Source: Methylococcaceae bacterium UBA6146
GTDB lineage: Bacteria > Pseudomonadota > Gammaproteobacteria > Methylococcales > Methylomonadaceae
Direction: 5' to 3'
Length of the DNA stretch: 64,000 nucleotides
Assembly (NCBI GenBank): GCA_002422395.1
Contig: DIUY01000011.1
Coordinates: 358,507 to 422,506, forward strand
The notes under the pieces are model-generated. The model searched no databases, had not been told where the DNA came from, and saw nothing but the letters and a program-made list of their open reading frames with translations. Shown piece by piece: positions 53,066-62,642 of this stretch (the first letter of the stretch is position 1; each line of letters starts with the position of its first letter). Made by a program: the position numbers and the translations under genes.

Positions 53066-53488
53066 TCACTCATCACTCAACGATAGCCCGACTTCTTGGG
53101 CGGTTTTGTCGCGGATGCTAAAGCCGCGCATTTCCAGGATGCCTTTGGTGTTGAGGGAGATGATCAGGTACAGCGCATTTTCATAACCCCCCGCCATGTC
53201 TAGGTCGAGGGCGGATGGTTGGGCGGGGGCGTTAGGGTGCGAATGGTAGATGGCGAACAGTTCCTCGCCTTGCCCGCGCATGTGGGTCAGCGCGGCGATT
53301 TGTTCGCTGGCGTCCAGCAGAAAACGTTGCTGCGGTTGTTCCGCCGTGTTGGTGACTGGGTAGCAATGGCTGGGGATGCCGTTTTTACTGCCGATCAATC
53401 CGCACACCTCGGTGTCCGGCGAAATTTGGGCAAGATGCAGCAATTGATTGGTTATTTTACGGGGGATTTGGATGTCTTTTGGCGTCAT
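53066..53488 (-). CDS. JAMM/MPN domain metallopeptidase
   Basis: 140 aa single-domain JAMM (Mov34/MPN/PAD-1-like) protein. The zinc site is complete: E27, then HSH at 82-84, S92 and D95 (HSHPNAPAQPSALD). Bacterial stand-alone JAMM proteins cleave isopeptide or thiocarboxylated sulfur-carrier proteins, often in cysteine or cofactor sulfur metabolism. No ThiS/MoaD-like partner is adjacent, so the substrate is unknown. It is between mutS and prmC on the same strand. Confidence 0.85.
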   Translation of the reverse strand: MTPKDIQIPRKITNQLLHLAQISPDTEVCGLIGSKNGIPSHCYPVTNTAEQPQQRFLLDASEQIAALTHMRGQGEELFAIYHSHPNAPAQPSALDLDMAGGYENALYLIISLNTKGILEMRGFSIRDKTAQEVGLSLSDE

Positions 53489-53565
53489 GGGGATAACCTT
53501 ATTGTTTAATCAAAGGGCTGGTCGGGACATAGGCAAGGCTTAAGGTTAAGTTGGAAGGCAGGGGC

Positions 53566-54423
53566 TTAGCCCGTACCCCCCGTTGTCCTGCTACAACCCG
53601 CCGTTACGCGCGGTTGTCCCGATAAATCGTTGTATGTTTGTATTTCATCATAACCGGAATCTTTAAAAATGCCTTGTACGGCCTGTTGCTGATTATAGCC
53701 GTGTTCGATTAATAAATGGCCGCCCTGGTTCAGGTGGCGGCGGGCTGTTCCGGCGATTGTTTTAATGTCGCTTAGCCCTTGGTCGGCGGCGATTAATGCG
53801 CTTTGCGGTTCAAACCTGACATCGCCTTGCTGCAAATGTATGTCGTCTTCGGCAATATAGGGCGGATTACTGATGACGAGATTGAATGGGGTGTCCGGCA
53901 CAGCGGCAAACCAGTCGCTTTGAAAGAACTGGATGTTGCCAATCTGGTGTTTGTGTGCATTAAGCTTCGCAACCGCTAATGCGGCAGGGCTGATGTCGGT
54001 GGCAAATACCCGTGCATTAGGGCACTGCGCCGCTAAGGTGATGGCGATAATGCCTGAACCTGTGCCTAAGTCGATAAGCGTGTAGGGTTGGTCTGCGGGT
54101 ATCAGTTTCAAGCTGAGTTCAATCAATAATTCGGTGTCAGGACGCGGGATTAATACGTCTGGGTTGACGGTAAAATCACGTGACCAAAATTCGCGGCTGC
54201 CTGTCAGATAGGCGATGGGCGTACCTTGTTGCCGTTGTTTTATTAATGCCCGGAAACTGCTGAGTTGGTCGGGTTCGAGTCCCTTGTCGCACCACGCCCG
54301 CAAATAAGGGCGCGGTTTGCCTAGCGCCAAACAAAGTAAGACCTCAGCATCGAGCACCGGCGAATCTGTGTGTTCTGAGAGTGAGCGGGCGGCCTTTGCC
54401 AAGACGGATTTTATGGTGTGCAT
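53566..54423 (-). CDS. prmC: Peptide chain release factor N5-glutamine methyltransferase
   Basis: 285 aa. The SAM site is DLGTGSG (118-124) and the catalytic NPPY is at 186-189. PrmC methylates the glutamine of the GGQ motif in release factors, and the prfA gene lies 5 bp upstream, the classical hemA-prfA-prmC order. Length matches the family. The C terminus (RTTGGTG) is a little extended. Confidence 0.96.
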   Translation of the reverse strand: MHTIKSVLAKAARSLSEHTDSPVLDAEVLLCLALGKPRPYLRAWCDKGLEPDQLSSFRALIKQRQQGTPIAYLTGSREFWSRDFTVNPDVLIPRPDTELLIELSLKLIPADQPYTLIDLGTGSGIIAITLAAQCPNARVFATDISPAALAVAKLNAHKHQIGNIQFFQSDWFAAVPDTPFNLVISNPPYIAEDDIHLQQGDVRFEPQSALIAADQGLSDIKTIAGTARRHLNQGGHLLIEHGYNQQQAVQGIFKDSGYDEIQTYNDLSGQPRVTAGCSRTTGGTG

Positions 54424-54428
54424 CCGGC

Positions 54429-55514
54429 TCAGTCTTCGCCCAGCTGGGTGAGCAGTTCGGCCTGATGTTCGCTGATCAGGGGTTGGATGACTTGCTCTAG
54501 CCCTCCCTGCATGATGTCGTCCAGTTTGTACAGCGTTAAGTTGATGCGGTGGTCTGTCAAGCGGCCTTGCGGGTAGTTGTAGGTGCGGATGCGTTCGGAG
54601 CGGTCGCCGCTGCCGACTTGCAGTTTGCGCGTGGCGGACTGTTCGGCATGATGTTTTTCCTGTTCTGCGGACAATAGCCTTGATGCCAACAATGACATGG
54701 CGCGGGCGCGGTTTTTATGTTGCGAGCGCTCATCTTGGCATTCCACGACGACGCCGGTGGGCAGGTGGGTGATGCGTATCGCGGATTCGGTCTTGTTGAC
54801 GTGCTGGCCGCCCGCCCCCGAAGCGCGGTAAGTGTCAACCTTAAGGTCGGCGGGGTTGATGTCCACGGCATCGACTTCATCGACTTCGGGCATGATCGCA
54901 ACAGTGCAGGCGGAGGTGTGGATGCGCCCTTGCGATTCGGTTTCCGGTACGCGCTGGACACGGTGTGCGCCGGATTCAAATTTTAATTGCGAATACACGT
55001 CGCGGCCGGAAACGCGCAGTATGACTTCCTTATAGCCGCCGTGTTCGCCTTGGCTTTCGCTGATGATTTCGGTTTGCCAGCCTTTACGTTCGGCATAGCG
55101 TTGATACATGCGTGACAAGTCGCCCGAAAAAATCGCCGCTTCATCGCCGCCTGTACCGGCGCGGATTTCCAAAAAGATGTTGCGGGTGTCGTTGGGGTCT
55201 TTGGGCAGCAGCAGCAGCTGTAATTCGTGGTCTAGCGCTTCAATTTGGTTTTGGGCATCGCTGACTTCTTCTTTGGCTAGTTCCCTTAAGTCGGGGTCTG
55301 CGTCATTCGCCATCTCTTTGGCTGAACCGAGTTGTTCCAACGCGTGTTCATAGCGTTTGTAGCATTCAACCAGCGGATTGATTTGCGCGTATTCCTGGCT
55401 TAATGAACGGAATCTGTTTTGGTTGCCCTGCACTTCAGGTTCTGACAGTAAGGCGGCGATTTCGTCGTAGCGCTCGCACAGGTTTTCTAGTTTGATTTGT
55501 ATAGAGGGTTTCAT
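54429..55514 (-). CDS. prfA: Peptide chain release factor 1
   Basis: 361 aa, releases proteins at UAA and UAG. The GGQ motif is at 235-237 (GAGGQHVNKTESAIRITH), the substrate for the PrmC methyltransferase. The RF-1 recognition region is in the central domain (near residue 185, ESGAHRVQRVPETESQGR). It overlaps the end of hemA by 4 bp, so the two are translationally coupled. Confidence 0.97.
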   Translation of the reverse strand: MKPSIQIKLENLCERYDEIAALLSEPEVQGNQNRFRSLSQEYAQINPLVECYKRYEHALEQLGSAKEMANDADPDLRELAKEEVSDAQNQIEALDHELQLLLLPKDPNDTRNIFLEIRAGTGGDEAAIFSGDLSRMYQRYAERKGWQTEIISESQGEHGGYKEVILRVSGRDVYSQLKFESGAHRVQRVPETESQGRIHTSACTVAIMPEVDEVDAVDINPADLKVDTYRASGAGGQHVNKTESAIRITHLPTGVVVECQDERSQHKNRARAMSLLASRLLSAEQEKHHAEQSATRKLQVGSGDRSERIRTYNYPQGRLTDHRINLTLYKLDDIMQGGLEQVIQPLISEHQAELLTQLGED

Positions 55515-56785
55515 TGAGGATGGTTTAGTTTAAAAATTTCCAAGGCGGCGGCCAGTAAGTCGTGGCGTTCATTTTCGGCGGCGAGCCTGATCTGGGTGCT
55601 GGGGGTATGGGTCAGTTTATTGGTTAAGGTGTGTGCCAGCCGGTTTAGGGCTTCTTCAGGTGGCAGGCCATTTTTTAATGCGGCCAGCGTTTTTTGCAAG
55701 GCTTCATCGCGGTTTTGTTCGGCCTGCAAGCGATAGGTGCGGATTAGCGATTGTGCGCTTTGGGCGCGTAGCCAAGCCAGAAAATAGTCCACCTGAGTGT
55801 CGATGATTTCTTCCGCCTGTTCGGCGGCGAGGCGCCGCGAACTCATGTTCTGGTCTATGGTGTGTTGCAGGTCGTCAACGGTGTAAAGGTACACGTCGCG
55901 AAGCTGCTCAACTTCGGCTTCTATGTCGCGGGGCACGGCCAGGTCCACCATAAACATCGGCTTATGCCGACGTTTTTTCAGTGCGCTCTCAACGCGCCCT
56001 TTGCCCAGTATGGGGAGTTGGCTGGCGGTTGATGATATGACGATGTCGGCTTCGGCGAGATGGGTGGGCAATTCCGATAAATCAATCGCATAGCCGTTAA
56101 ACTGTGCGGCCAGCGTGTGTGCTTTGTCATAAGTCCGGTTGGCAATGATAAGCCGTCCAATGCCTTGTTGGGTAAGATGCCTGGCGGTTAGTTCTATGGT
56201 TTCTCCTGCGCCTATCAGCAGGGCGGTCTGTTCGCTGAGTTTGTCGAAGATTTGCTGGGCCAGTTGCACGGCGGCAAAGGCGACCGATACAGGGCTGGAG
56301 CCGATTGCCGTGTCTGTGCGCACTTTTTTGGCGGCGGTAAACGTATGCTGAAAGAGTTTGCCCAGCCGGTTGCCTAATGTGCCGGCGTCACAAGCGGCTT
56401 GGTAAGCTGTTTTCATTTGCCCCAGAATTTGCGGCTCACCCAGGATCATCGAATCAAGGCCGGAGGCCACCCGAAAAATATGCCGGATCAGCTCGCTGTC
56501 GGTATGGCAGTACAAGTAAGGGGCGAAATCGGCGGCATTGATTTGTTTGCTCTGCGCCACCCAGTCAATCAGGGTTTGCTGGTTCGCTGTGCTTGACGTG
56601 CAGTAAAGTTCGGTGCGGTTGCAAGTGGATAGGATGGCGGCTTCAGTGATGCCTTTTACCTGCCATAGCTCCTGTAACGAGGCTTTGAGCTTGTCGGTAG
56701 GAAAAGACAAACGCTCACGCACGGCAACGGGTGCGGTGTTGTAGTTAATCCCTACGGCAAGTAGTGTCATGGTGTTATTGGTCAA
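55511..56785 (-). CDS. hemA: Glutamyl-tRNA reductase
   Basis: 424 aa, first committed enzyme of the C5 pathway of tetrapyrrole synthesis. The catalytic cysteine is C55 in STCNRTELY, with DSMILGEPQILGQMK, the NADPH-binding GAGETIELTA and the VDLAVPRDI stretch. It leads the minus-strand operon hemA-prfA-prmC and is divergent from the TPR-lolB-ispE operon, with a 246-bp promoter region between. Confidence 0.97.
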   Translation of the reverse strand: MTNNTMTLLAVGINYNTAPVAVRERLSFPTDKLKASLQELWQVKGITEAAILSTCNRTELYCTSSTANQQTLIDWVAQSKQINAADFAPYLYCHTDSELIRHIFRVASGLDSMILGEPQILGQMKTAYQAACDAGTLGNRLGKLFQHTFTAAKKVRTDTAIGSSPVSVAFAAVQLAQQIFDKLSEQTALLIGAGETIELTARHLTQQGIGRLIIANRTYDKAHTLAAQFNGYAIDLSELPTHLAEADIVISSTASQLPILGKGRVESALKKRRHKPMFMVDLAVPRDIEAEVEQLRDVYLYTVDDLQHTIDQNMSSRRLAAEQAEEIIDTQVDYFLAWLRAQSAQSLIRTYRLQAEQNRDEALQKTLAALKNGLPPEEALNRLAHTLTNKLTHTPSTQIRLAAENERHDLLAAALEIFKLNHPQ

Positions 56786-57031
56786 GAGTGTCTGCGGTTT
56801 TGATGATAGTGGGTGGCGGGATGTCCCCCTGATTTTGCTACGGGAATGAAGTCAACACGGCTCAAATTTTGCTTTGACTTCATGGCTTTTGCTAAAAATC
56901 ACAGTATATTATGTCGTTGTCTTCCGAGAAATAGAATAGCTTTATCTAAAATGGAACAATCGGGTACGTGAATCGGTCGATTTTTCTGCTAATCTATAAT
57001 TTTGTATTTGAGCCCTAAAATAGGATTTTGA

Positions 57032-58777
57032 GTGTTAATTTTCAAATTGTTTTCAGTGATTATGTTGGTTTTGCTTGCTGGCTGTGCCGGTACGCATGAA
57101 CAGTCCGATAAAGCAGAAAAGCCCATTACGCCTGCCAAATTAGTCCAGCCCAAACCTAAAGCCGAACAAAAAGAAGTTAGGGCATCAATTGACTCTGATG
57201 TGATGTTTATGTTGCTTACTGCTGAGTTGGCAGGGCAGAGGGGGAATTATGACATTGCCTTGGAAGGTTATCTGGAGGCGGCCAAGCGGGTGAAAGACCC
57301 GCGATTTTCTGAAAGGGCGGCAATGATCGCCATGTATGTTAAGGATGCTGCGAAAGCTACTGAAGCGGTCGGTTTGTGGTTACAGAAAGATCCCGATAAT
57401 CAGGCGGCAAGAAAAATTGCGGCCTTGTTAGCGTTAATCGCGGGCGATAAGGATGCTGCCGTGCAACATTTGGATGTGATGCTAGGAATTGATCCGGCAG
57501 GGTTTGAAAAGTCAGTGATTGAGTTGGCTGCTGCGGCGCAAAAAGAAGGCAAGCCGGCGGCCGTTTTCGAAGCATTGGAGGCGTTGTCATTAAGGCGCCC
57601 CAATAATGCCACGGTTTATTTTGTGGAGTCTTTGCTGGCTACCCAGTTGGGCAGAAAGGAAATCGCGGACGTGGCTATACAGAAAGCGTTGGAGATTCAG
57701 CCTGACTGGGACAAGGCGCTGGTTTTTAAAGCGCAATTAGCCGTGTTGTCCGGCGATTTGAATAAGGCTGTAAGGGAGCTAAAGGCGGCGTCACTTAAGC
57801 GGCCAGCTGATGATAAAATTAAAAAAGTCCTCGCCCAGTTGCTCATAAAAGCCAAAGATTACCCGCAGGCCGTTCAGGTTTATCAAGAACTCGTCAAGGC
57901 AAATCCTGATGATAGTGAAAGCCTGTTTGCTTTGGGCTTGGTCTATTTGCAGTTAGATCAAAACGAAAAAGCCGAAGACATCTTTACAGACTTATTGGAG
58001 TGGCCTCAGTGGAAACAGCAGGCTAGTTTTTATTTGGGGAAGCTAGAGGAAAAACAAAATAATCCGCACAAGGCATTAGGCTGGTATGACAAAATTAATG
58101 AAGGCCCCGTTGCTTTCGATGCGGGAATTTCAGCCGTTGCTTTACTTGCTAAAGAAGGACGGTTTGATGAGGCAGGTATCAAGCTGGGCGCTTTGCAGAA
58201 TAGTTTCCCTAAGCAGAAGTTACGTTTGTTGTTAATGGAAGCGGAGCTTTTCAATCAGCAAAAGCATTATCAGCAAGCGTTTAATTTATTGAACGGGGCG
58301 GTGGGTGAATACCCTGATGAAAAAGAGGTGCTATATGCCCGTGCATTAATGGCCGAGCGCGTCGGGAAGCTGGATGTGCTGGAAGCGGATCTGAAAAAAA
58401 TTCTGGCGAAGAATCCTGATAATGTCGAGGCGCTGAATGCGCTTGGGTACACGTTGGTGGACAAGACTGACCGCTATGTTGAAGCGGAACAATATTTATT
58501 GCGGGCGCTGAGGTTGGCGCCGGATGAGCCGGTCATTCTGGACAGTTATGGCTGGTTGCAGTTTAAATTAGGTAACATGCCTATGGCCTTGGATTATCTG
58601 CAACGGGCATATGCTAAGCAGCAAGAAAATGAAATTGCCGCGCATCTTGCTGAGGTGTTGTGGGTGTTAGGCAAGAAAGATGAAGCAAACAAGCTATTTA
58701 AGGAGGCAATTGAAAATGCGCCTATGGATGAATATCTGCTCGATTTTCAGCGCCGTGTGTTAAATCGGGCGAAGTAG
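57032..58777 (+). CDS. TPR-repeat lipoprotein
   Basis: 581 aa. A GTG start precedes a lipoprotein signal (MLVLLAGC, lipidated C18). The mature protein is built from tetratricopeptide repeats, with typical helices such as YEELVKANPDDSESLFALGLVYLQLDQNEKAEDI-like blocks through to the last (NEIAAHLAEVLWVLGKKDEANKLF). Family members are often placed before lolB and are thought to act in outer-membrane assembly or envelope scaffolding. It is 2 bp upstream of lolB, so co-translated. Confidence 0.85.
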   Translation: MLIFKLFSVIMLVLLAGCAGTHEQSDKAEKPITPAKLVQPKPKAEQKEVRASIDSDVMFMLLTAELAGQRGNYDIALEGYLEAAKRVKDPRFSERAAMIAMYVKDAAKATEAVGLWLQKDPDNQAARKIAALLALIAGDKDAAVQHLDVMLGIDPAGFEKSVIELAAAAQKEGKPAAVFEALEALSLRRPNNATVYFVESLLATQLGRKEIADVAIQKALEIQPDWDKALVFKAQLAVLSGDLNKAVRELKAASLKRPADDKIKKVLAQLLIKAKDYPQAVQVYQELVKANPDDSESLFALGLVYLQLDQNEKAEDIFTDLLEWPQWKQQASFYLGKLEEKQNNPHKALGWYDKINEGPVAFDAGISAVALLAKEGRFDEAGIKLGALQNSFPKQKLRLLLMEAELFNQQKHYQQAFNLLNGAVGEYPDEKEVLYARALMAERVGKLDVLEADLKKILAKNPDNVEALNALGYTLVDKTDRYVEAEQYLLRALRLAPDEPVILDSYGWLQFKLGNMPMALDYLQRAYAKQQENEIAAHLAEVLWVLGKKDEANKLFKEAIENAPMDEYLLDFQRRVLNRAK

Positions 58778-58779
58778 TT

Positions 58780-59373
58780 ATGCCAGATTTTAAACGCGGA
58801 CTGCTGGTTTGGCTGTTTTTTGTGATAGGTTTGACGGCTTGCTCGATTGTTCCGGTTGCGCCTGATGTGGCCTATTCAACAAAGGCGAAGGCGCATTTAT
58901 ATCAGCTTGGCCAATGGTCGTTTGAGGGCAGGATGTCATTGACCGGAAATAAAGACGCTTGGTCGGCCACAGTCGCTTGGGCGCATGTTCCCGCTAAAGA
59001 GGAGATAAAATTGTCCGGCCCTTTGGGGCAGGGGGGCACGGTTATCGGGCTGACGAACCAAGTTGTCAGCATAGACCGCGGTAATGGTGATGTCCAGACT
59101 TCAGGCCAACCCGAAGTGTTTGTCAGTCAACAATTGGGTATGTTCGTCCCCTTGCGTTCATTGCGTTACTGGGTTGTGGGTTTGCCTGAGCCTGGGCAGG
59201 GATATGAAGAAACTGGTTCAGGTTTTAAACAAGCAGGATGGCTGGTCGATTACCGGCAAATGCAGTCCGTTGGCAATGAAGCCATGCCCCGCAAAATTAC
59301 CGTAATGAACGGGCAGGTTAAATTAAAATTAGTCATAGACGAATGGGTTTTGGATAGTGTTAGTACCAGATAA
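58780..59373 (+). CDS. lolB: Outer membrane lipoprotein receptor LolB
   Basis: 197 aa. The signal ends LTAC (lipidated C21), and the core has WSFEGRMSLTG, KLSGPLGQGGTVIGL and LRYWVVGLPEPG, which are LolB landmarks. LolB inserts lipoproteins received from LolA into the outer membrane. It is followed by ispE with a 17-bp overlap, the standard gammaproteobacterial order lolB-ispE-prs. Confidence 0.94.
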   Translation: MPDFKRGLLVWLFFVIGLTACSIVPVAPDVAYSTKAKAHLYQLGQWSFEGRMSLTGNKDAWSATVAWAHVPAKEEIKLSGPLGQGGTVIGLTNQVVSIDRGNGDVQTSGQPEVFVSQQLGMFVPLRSLRYWVVGLPEPGQGYEETGSGFKQAGWLVDYRQMQSVGNEAMPRKITVMNGQVKLKLVIDEWVLDSVSTR

Positions 59374-60235
59374 TCAATCCGCATGGGCGGAAAAATGGCC
59401 GGCCCCCGCAAAGCTTAACCTTATGCTGCGTATTGTGGGGCAGCGTGCCGATGGTTACCATTTGCTGCAAACAGTATTTCAGTTTATTGATCTGTGTGAC
59501 TGGATAACATTTCATCCAGTCGGTGATGGTTGTGTAAGCCTGCTTAGTCCCATTCCAGGTGTTGCGGAAAAGGACGACTTAATAATCAAGGCTGCAAATC
59601 TGCTGAAAAAAGAAACAGATTGTAGCTTGGGTGCGCGTATCGAGGTGGAAAAAAACTTGCCTATGGGGGGGGGGCTTGGTGGTGGAAGTTCTGATGCGGC
59701 AACAGCCCTAGTGGTGCTTAATAAATTATGGGGCTTAAATTTACCTGCCGAAAAACTAATGCAATTAGGCTTGTCTTTAGGTGCAGATGTGCCTGTTTTT
59801 ATCTATGGCCATGCGGCATGGGCGGAAGGTGTGGGGGAAAAAATACAAAAAATAGACATTGAAGAACAATGGGTTGTTGTTGTTAAGCCTGATTGTGATG
59901 TGAGCACAAAAGAAATTTTTTCAGCTAAAGAATTGACACGTAATAGTAAATCCATCAAAATAGCGGACTTTATAGCAGGCCAGCATCAAAATGATTGTCT
60001 TGATGTGGTTTGCCAAAAATATCCATCTGTAAGAAATGCTCTAGTTGATTTGTCTTTGTTTTCAGCGGCGAAGCTCACTGGAACTGGCGCGTGTGTTTTC
60101 GCTGGGTTCGGTTCAGAAGATGATGCTTTTAATGCTTATTTGTCACTTAAAAATAAGTGGCAGGTTTATGTGGCTAAGGCAGTTAATGAGTCACCATTGC
60201 TTTCTAAAATGAAAGCGGATCGATATAAATTCTGA
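59357..60235 (+). CDS. ispE: 4-diphosphocytidyl-2-C-methyl-D-erythritol kinase
   Basis: 292 aa GHMP kinase of the MEP isoprenoid pathway. The N-terminal PAPAKLNLMLRI and the ATP-binding GGGLGGGSSDAATAL are family signatures. A GTG start is used within the last codons of lolB; there is no closer ATG before PAPAKLNL. tRNA-Gln follows 4 bp downstream, so they share a transcript. Confidence 0.96.
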   Translation: MLVPDNQSAWAEKWPAPAKLNLMLRIVGQRADGYHLLQTVFQFIDLCDWITFHPVGDGCVSLLSPIPGVAEKDDLIIKAANLLKKETDCSLGARIEVEKNLPMGGGLGGGSSDAATALVVLNKLWGLNLPAEKLMQLGLSLGADVPVFIYGHAAWAEGVGEKIQKIDIEEQWVVVVKPDCDVSTKEIFSAKELTRNSKSIKIADFIAGQHQNDCLDVVCQKYPSVRNALVDLSLFSAAKLTGTGACVFAGFGSEDDAFNAYLSLKNKWQVYVAKAVNESPLLSKMKADRYKF

Positions 60236-60239
60236 TTAT

Positions 60240-60314
60240 TGGGTCGTCGCCAAGCGGTAAGGCACGGGGTTTTGATCTCCGCATACCAAGGTTCGAATCC
60301 TTGCGACCCAGCCA
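60240..60314 (+). tRNA. tRNA-Gln (anticodon TTG)
   Basis: 75 nt with encoded CCA. The acceptor TGGGTCG pairs with CGACCCA, and the D stem, anticodon stem and T arm (GGTTCGAATCC) are all readable. The anticodon TTG is at 60272-60274. Placement between ispE and prs is the normal gammaproteobacterial arrangement. Confidence 0.96.
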
Positions 60315-60353
60315 TTTATCGCCACTAAGTTTTGTCTGTTTGGGAGTCCTTGA

Positions 60354-61307
60354 ATGAATGACACCTCTATGATGGTGTTTTCTGGAAATGCTAACCTCGC
60401 TTTGTCTAAGGGTATAGTTAAGAAACTTAATATGCGCCTAGGGATGGCGACTGTAGGTAGGTTCAGCGATGGTGAGGTTGCGGTGGAGATTGAGGAAAAT
60501 GTCCGCAATAAGGATGTTTTTGTAATTCAGCCTACATGCTCCCCGACAAATGAAAACTTGATGGAGTTGTTGGTCATGATTGATGCCCTTAAGCGGGCGT
60601 CGGCGTTACGAATTACAGCGGTCATGCCATATTACGGTTACGCTCGGCAAGATAGGCGCTCACGTTCTGCAAGAGTGCCCATAAGTGCTAAGCTCGTTGC
60701 AAAAATGATTGAGCAAGCAGGTGCAAGCCGCTTGTTGACCGTGGATCTCCATGCGGATCAAATTCAAGGCTTTTTTGATATACCGGTTGATAATGTTTAT
60801 GCTTCGCCAATTTTACTTGGTGATATTTGGCGGCAGCAATATAAAGACCTTATAGTCGTTTCCCCTGATGTTGGGGGGGTTGTACGTGCACGCGCCCTAG
60901 CTAAGCGGCTTAATGACGCCGACTTGGCTATAATAGATAAGCGCAGGCTAAGGGCTAATGTTGCGGAAGTGATGCACATTATAGGTGATGTTGAAGGCCG
61001 GACTTGTGTGCTAATAGATGATCTCGTCGATACTGCCGGCACTTTGTGCCATGCGGCCACAGCGCTAAAAAAGCATGGGGCCATTAAGGTGTTTGCTTAT
61101 TGTACGCATGCTGTTTTATCGGGGGCTGCTATGAAAAACCTAGCTGATTCAGCAGTTGATGAATTAGTTGTGACCGATACCATACCATTAAGTCAAGAAG
61201 CTGCTGATTCTGGAAAGATCAGGCGATTGACGGTTGCGGAAATGCTTGCTGAAACTATTAGGCGTATATCTGTCGGTGAGTCGGTCAGTTCTCTTTATGT
61301 TGATTAA
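60354..61307 (+). CDS. prs: Ribose-phosphate diphosphokinase
   Basis: 317 aa. It makes PRPP from ribose 5-phosphate and ATP for nucleotide, histidine and NAD synthesis. Landmarks: NANLALSKG-like start, FSDGEVAVEIEENVRNKDVF, YYGYARQDRRSRSARVPISAK (catalytic loop) and the PRPP site VLIDDLVDTAGTL. GGGAG lies 8 bp before the start. It follows tRNA-Gln and precedes rplY, in the common prs-rplY-pth order. Confidence 0.98.
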   Translation: MNDTSMMVFSGNANLALSKGIVKKLNMRLGMATVGRFSDGEVAVEIEENVRNKDVFVIQPTCSPTNENLMELLVMIDALKRASALRITAVMPYYGYARQDRRSRSARVPISAKLVAKMIEQAGASRLLTVDLHADQIQGFFDIPVDNVYASPILLGDIWRQQYKDLIVVSPDVGGVVRARALAKRLNDADLAIIDKRRLRANVAEVMHIIGDVEGRTCVLIDDLVDTAGTLCHAATALKKHGAIKVFAYCTHAVLSGAAMKNLADSAVDELVVTDTIPLSQEAADSGKIRRLTVAEMLAETIRRISVGESVSSLYVD

Positions 61308-61361
61308 AATCGTCTATTAAAATTAATTGTATGTGCTTTAAGGGCACGGGGTTGAGAAAAA

Positions 61362-61964
61362 ATGTCTAACGTATTTGAGTTTGTTGCCGAAAGTCGTGGG
61401 CAATCAGGAAAAGGGGCTGCTAGACGTGCGCGTCGCCAAGGTGGTGTTCCTGCTATTATTTATGGTGGCCATAAAGAGCCTCAAATGCTGGTTTTGGATC
61501 ATAATGAGGTTGTCAAGCATCTTGAGCATGAGGCCGTTTATTCCCATGTCCTTGATGTGAAAGTTGATGGGGAGACGGAAAAAGCAATTTTGAAAGGTGT
61601 CCAGCGTAATCCGGCTAGATTTCAAGTCCTGCATTTGGATTTTCTTCGTGTTGAAATGGGTGATGCTATAAGAGTCCATGTCCCTCTACATTTTGTTAAC
61701 GAAGCATCTTCTGTTGGTGGTAAAAAAGGGGGGATTGCTACGCATTCTATGGTTGATGTAGAAATCTCCTGCCTACCTTCGGTGTTGCCTGAGTATATTG
61801 AGGTTGATTTGGTTAATTTGGATGTTGGCCATTCATTGCATCTTTCCGATATTGTTTTACCAGCGGGTGTTGAGATTGTTGTTTTGGCGCAAGGCGCTGA
61901 CCATGATTTGCCTGTCGTGTCAATGATGCCTTCTAAGGGCAGCAAAGAAGAAAGCGCTGCTTAA
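61362..61964 (+). CDS. rplY: Large ribosomal subunit protein bL25, long (CTC) form
   Basis: 200 aa, the long form with an N-terminal 5S-rRNA-binding bL25 domain (about 1-90, GKGAARRARRQGGVPAIIYGG) and a C-terminal CTC domain (HLSDIVLPAGVEI). It stabilises the 5S rRNA region of the large subunit. It lies 54 bp after prs and 10 bp before pth. Confidence 0.95.
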   Translation: MSNVFEFVAESRGQSGKGAARRARRQGGVPAIIYGGHKEPQMLVLDHNEVVKHLEHEAVYSHVLDVKVDGETEKAILKGVQRNPARFQVLHLDFLRVEMGDAIRVHVPLHFVNEASSVGGKKGGIATHSMVDVEISCLPSVLPEYIEVDLVNLDVGHSLHLSDIVLPAGVEIVVLAQGADHDLPVVSMMPSKGSKEESAA

Positions 61965-61974
61965 GCATTTAATA

Positions 61975-62550
61975 ATGATTAAGTTAATCGTTGGCTTGGG
62001 TAATCCAGGGCGGCAATATGAAAAAACCCGGCATAATGCCGGGTTTTTGTTTTTGGATGGCTTGCTTAATGATTCGGGCGGCGCTTGGTCTGTTGAGTCA
62101 AGGTTTGAGGGTCTAATGGCTGATTGTGCGGTTGCGGCAGGCGGAAGTGTGATGCTGCTAAAGCCTGATACGTTTATGAATAGAAGCGGACAATCTGTTG
62201 GCAAGGTTGCGCGGTATTATAAGCTGATGCCGGAAGAGATTCTTGTTGTGCATGATGAGCTTGACTTTGATGTGGGTGTTGTCAAGCTCAAAAAAGATGG
62301 CGGTCATGCGGGGCATAATGGATTAAGGGATATTATTGCCCATTTGGGGGCGAAAGGTTTTTATAGGCTAAGAGTGGGTGTTGGCCGCCCTGTAGCTGGA
62401 AAATCAGTTGCTGATTATGTCCTATCAGCCCCTTCCAAGGTGGAGGATGAGTTGTTGAGGGGGGCGTTTGATTTAAGTAAGGCATTTATAAGTCAAATTA
62501 TAAGTGGTGATATTGCGGCTGCAATGAATAAGCTTAACACCTTGCCATAA
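61975..62550 (+). CDS. pth: Peptidyl-tRNA hydrolase
   Basis: 191 aa. It frees tRNA from peptidyl-tRNA dropped by ribosomes. The conserved GLGNPGRQYEKTRHNAGF with catalytic H20, LKPDTFMNRSGQ, and HDELDFDVG...GGHAGHNGLRDI are all present. The ribosome-binding site is weak. A perfect terminator-like hairpin is embedded in codons about 16-26. It is followed by an ISAs1 remnant. Confidence 0.97.
   Translation: MIKLIVGLGNPGRQYEKTRHNAGFLFLDGLLNDSGGAWSVESRFEGLMADCAVAAGGSVMLLKPDTFMNRSGQSVGKVARYYKLMPEEILVVHDELDFDVGVVKLKKDGGHAGHNGLRDIIAHLGAKGFYRLRVGVGRPVAGKSVADYVLSAPSKVEDELLRGAFDLSKAFISQIISGDIAAAMNKLNTLP
62022..62054 (+). terminator. Terminator-like hairpin inside pth
   Basis: AAAAACCCGGCA (62022-62033) pairs with TGCCGGGTTTTT (62037-62048), loop TAA, followed by GTTTTT. 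It has the shape of an intrinsic terminator but lies within the coding sequence, where it encodes the conserved KTRHNAGF stretch. It might end part of the prs-rplY transcript or attenuate pth. Confidence 0.5.
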
Positions 62551-62642
62551 AAAACAATGGGGGTGGTTTTTTAAAACAGGGCAATCGCGCCACCTCTATC
62601 CCTTGACGTAACAAGGGTAATAAAACGGACAGTTTGCCGAGA

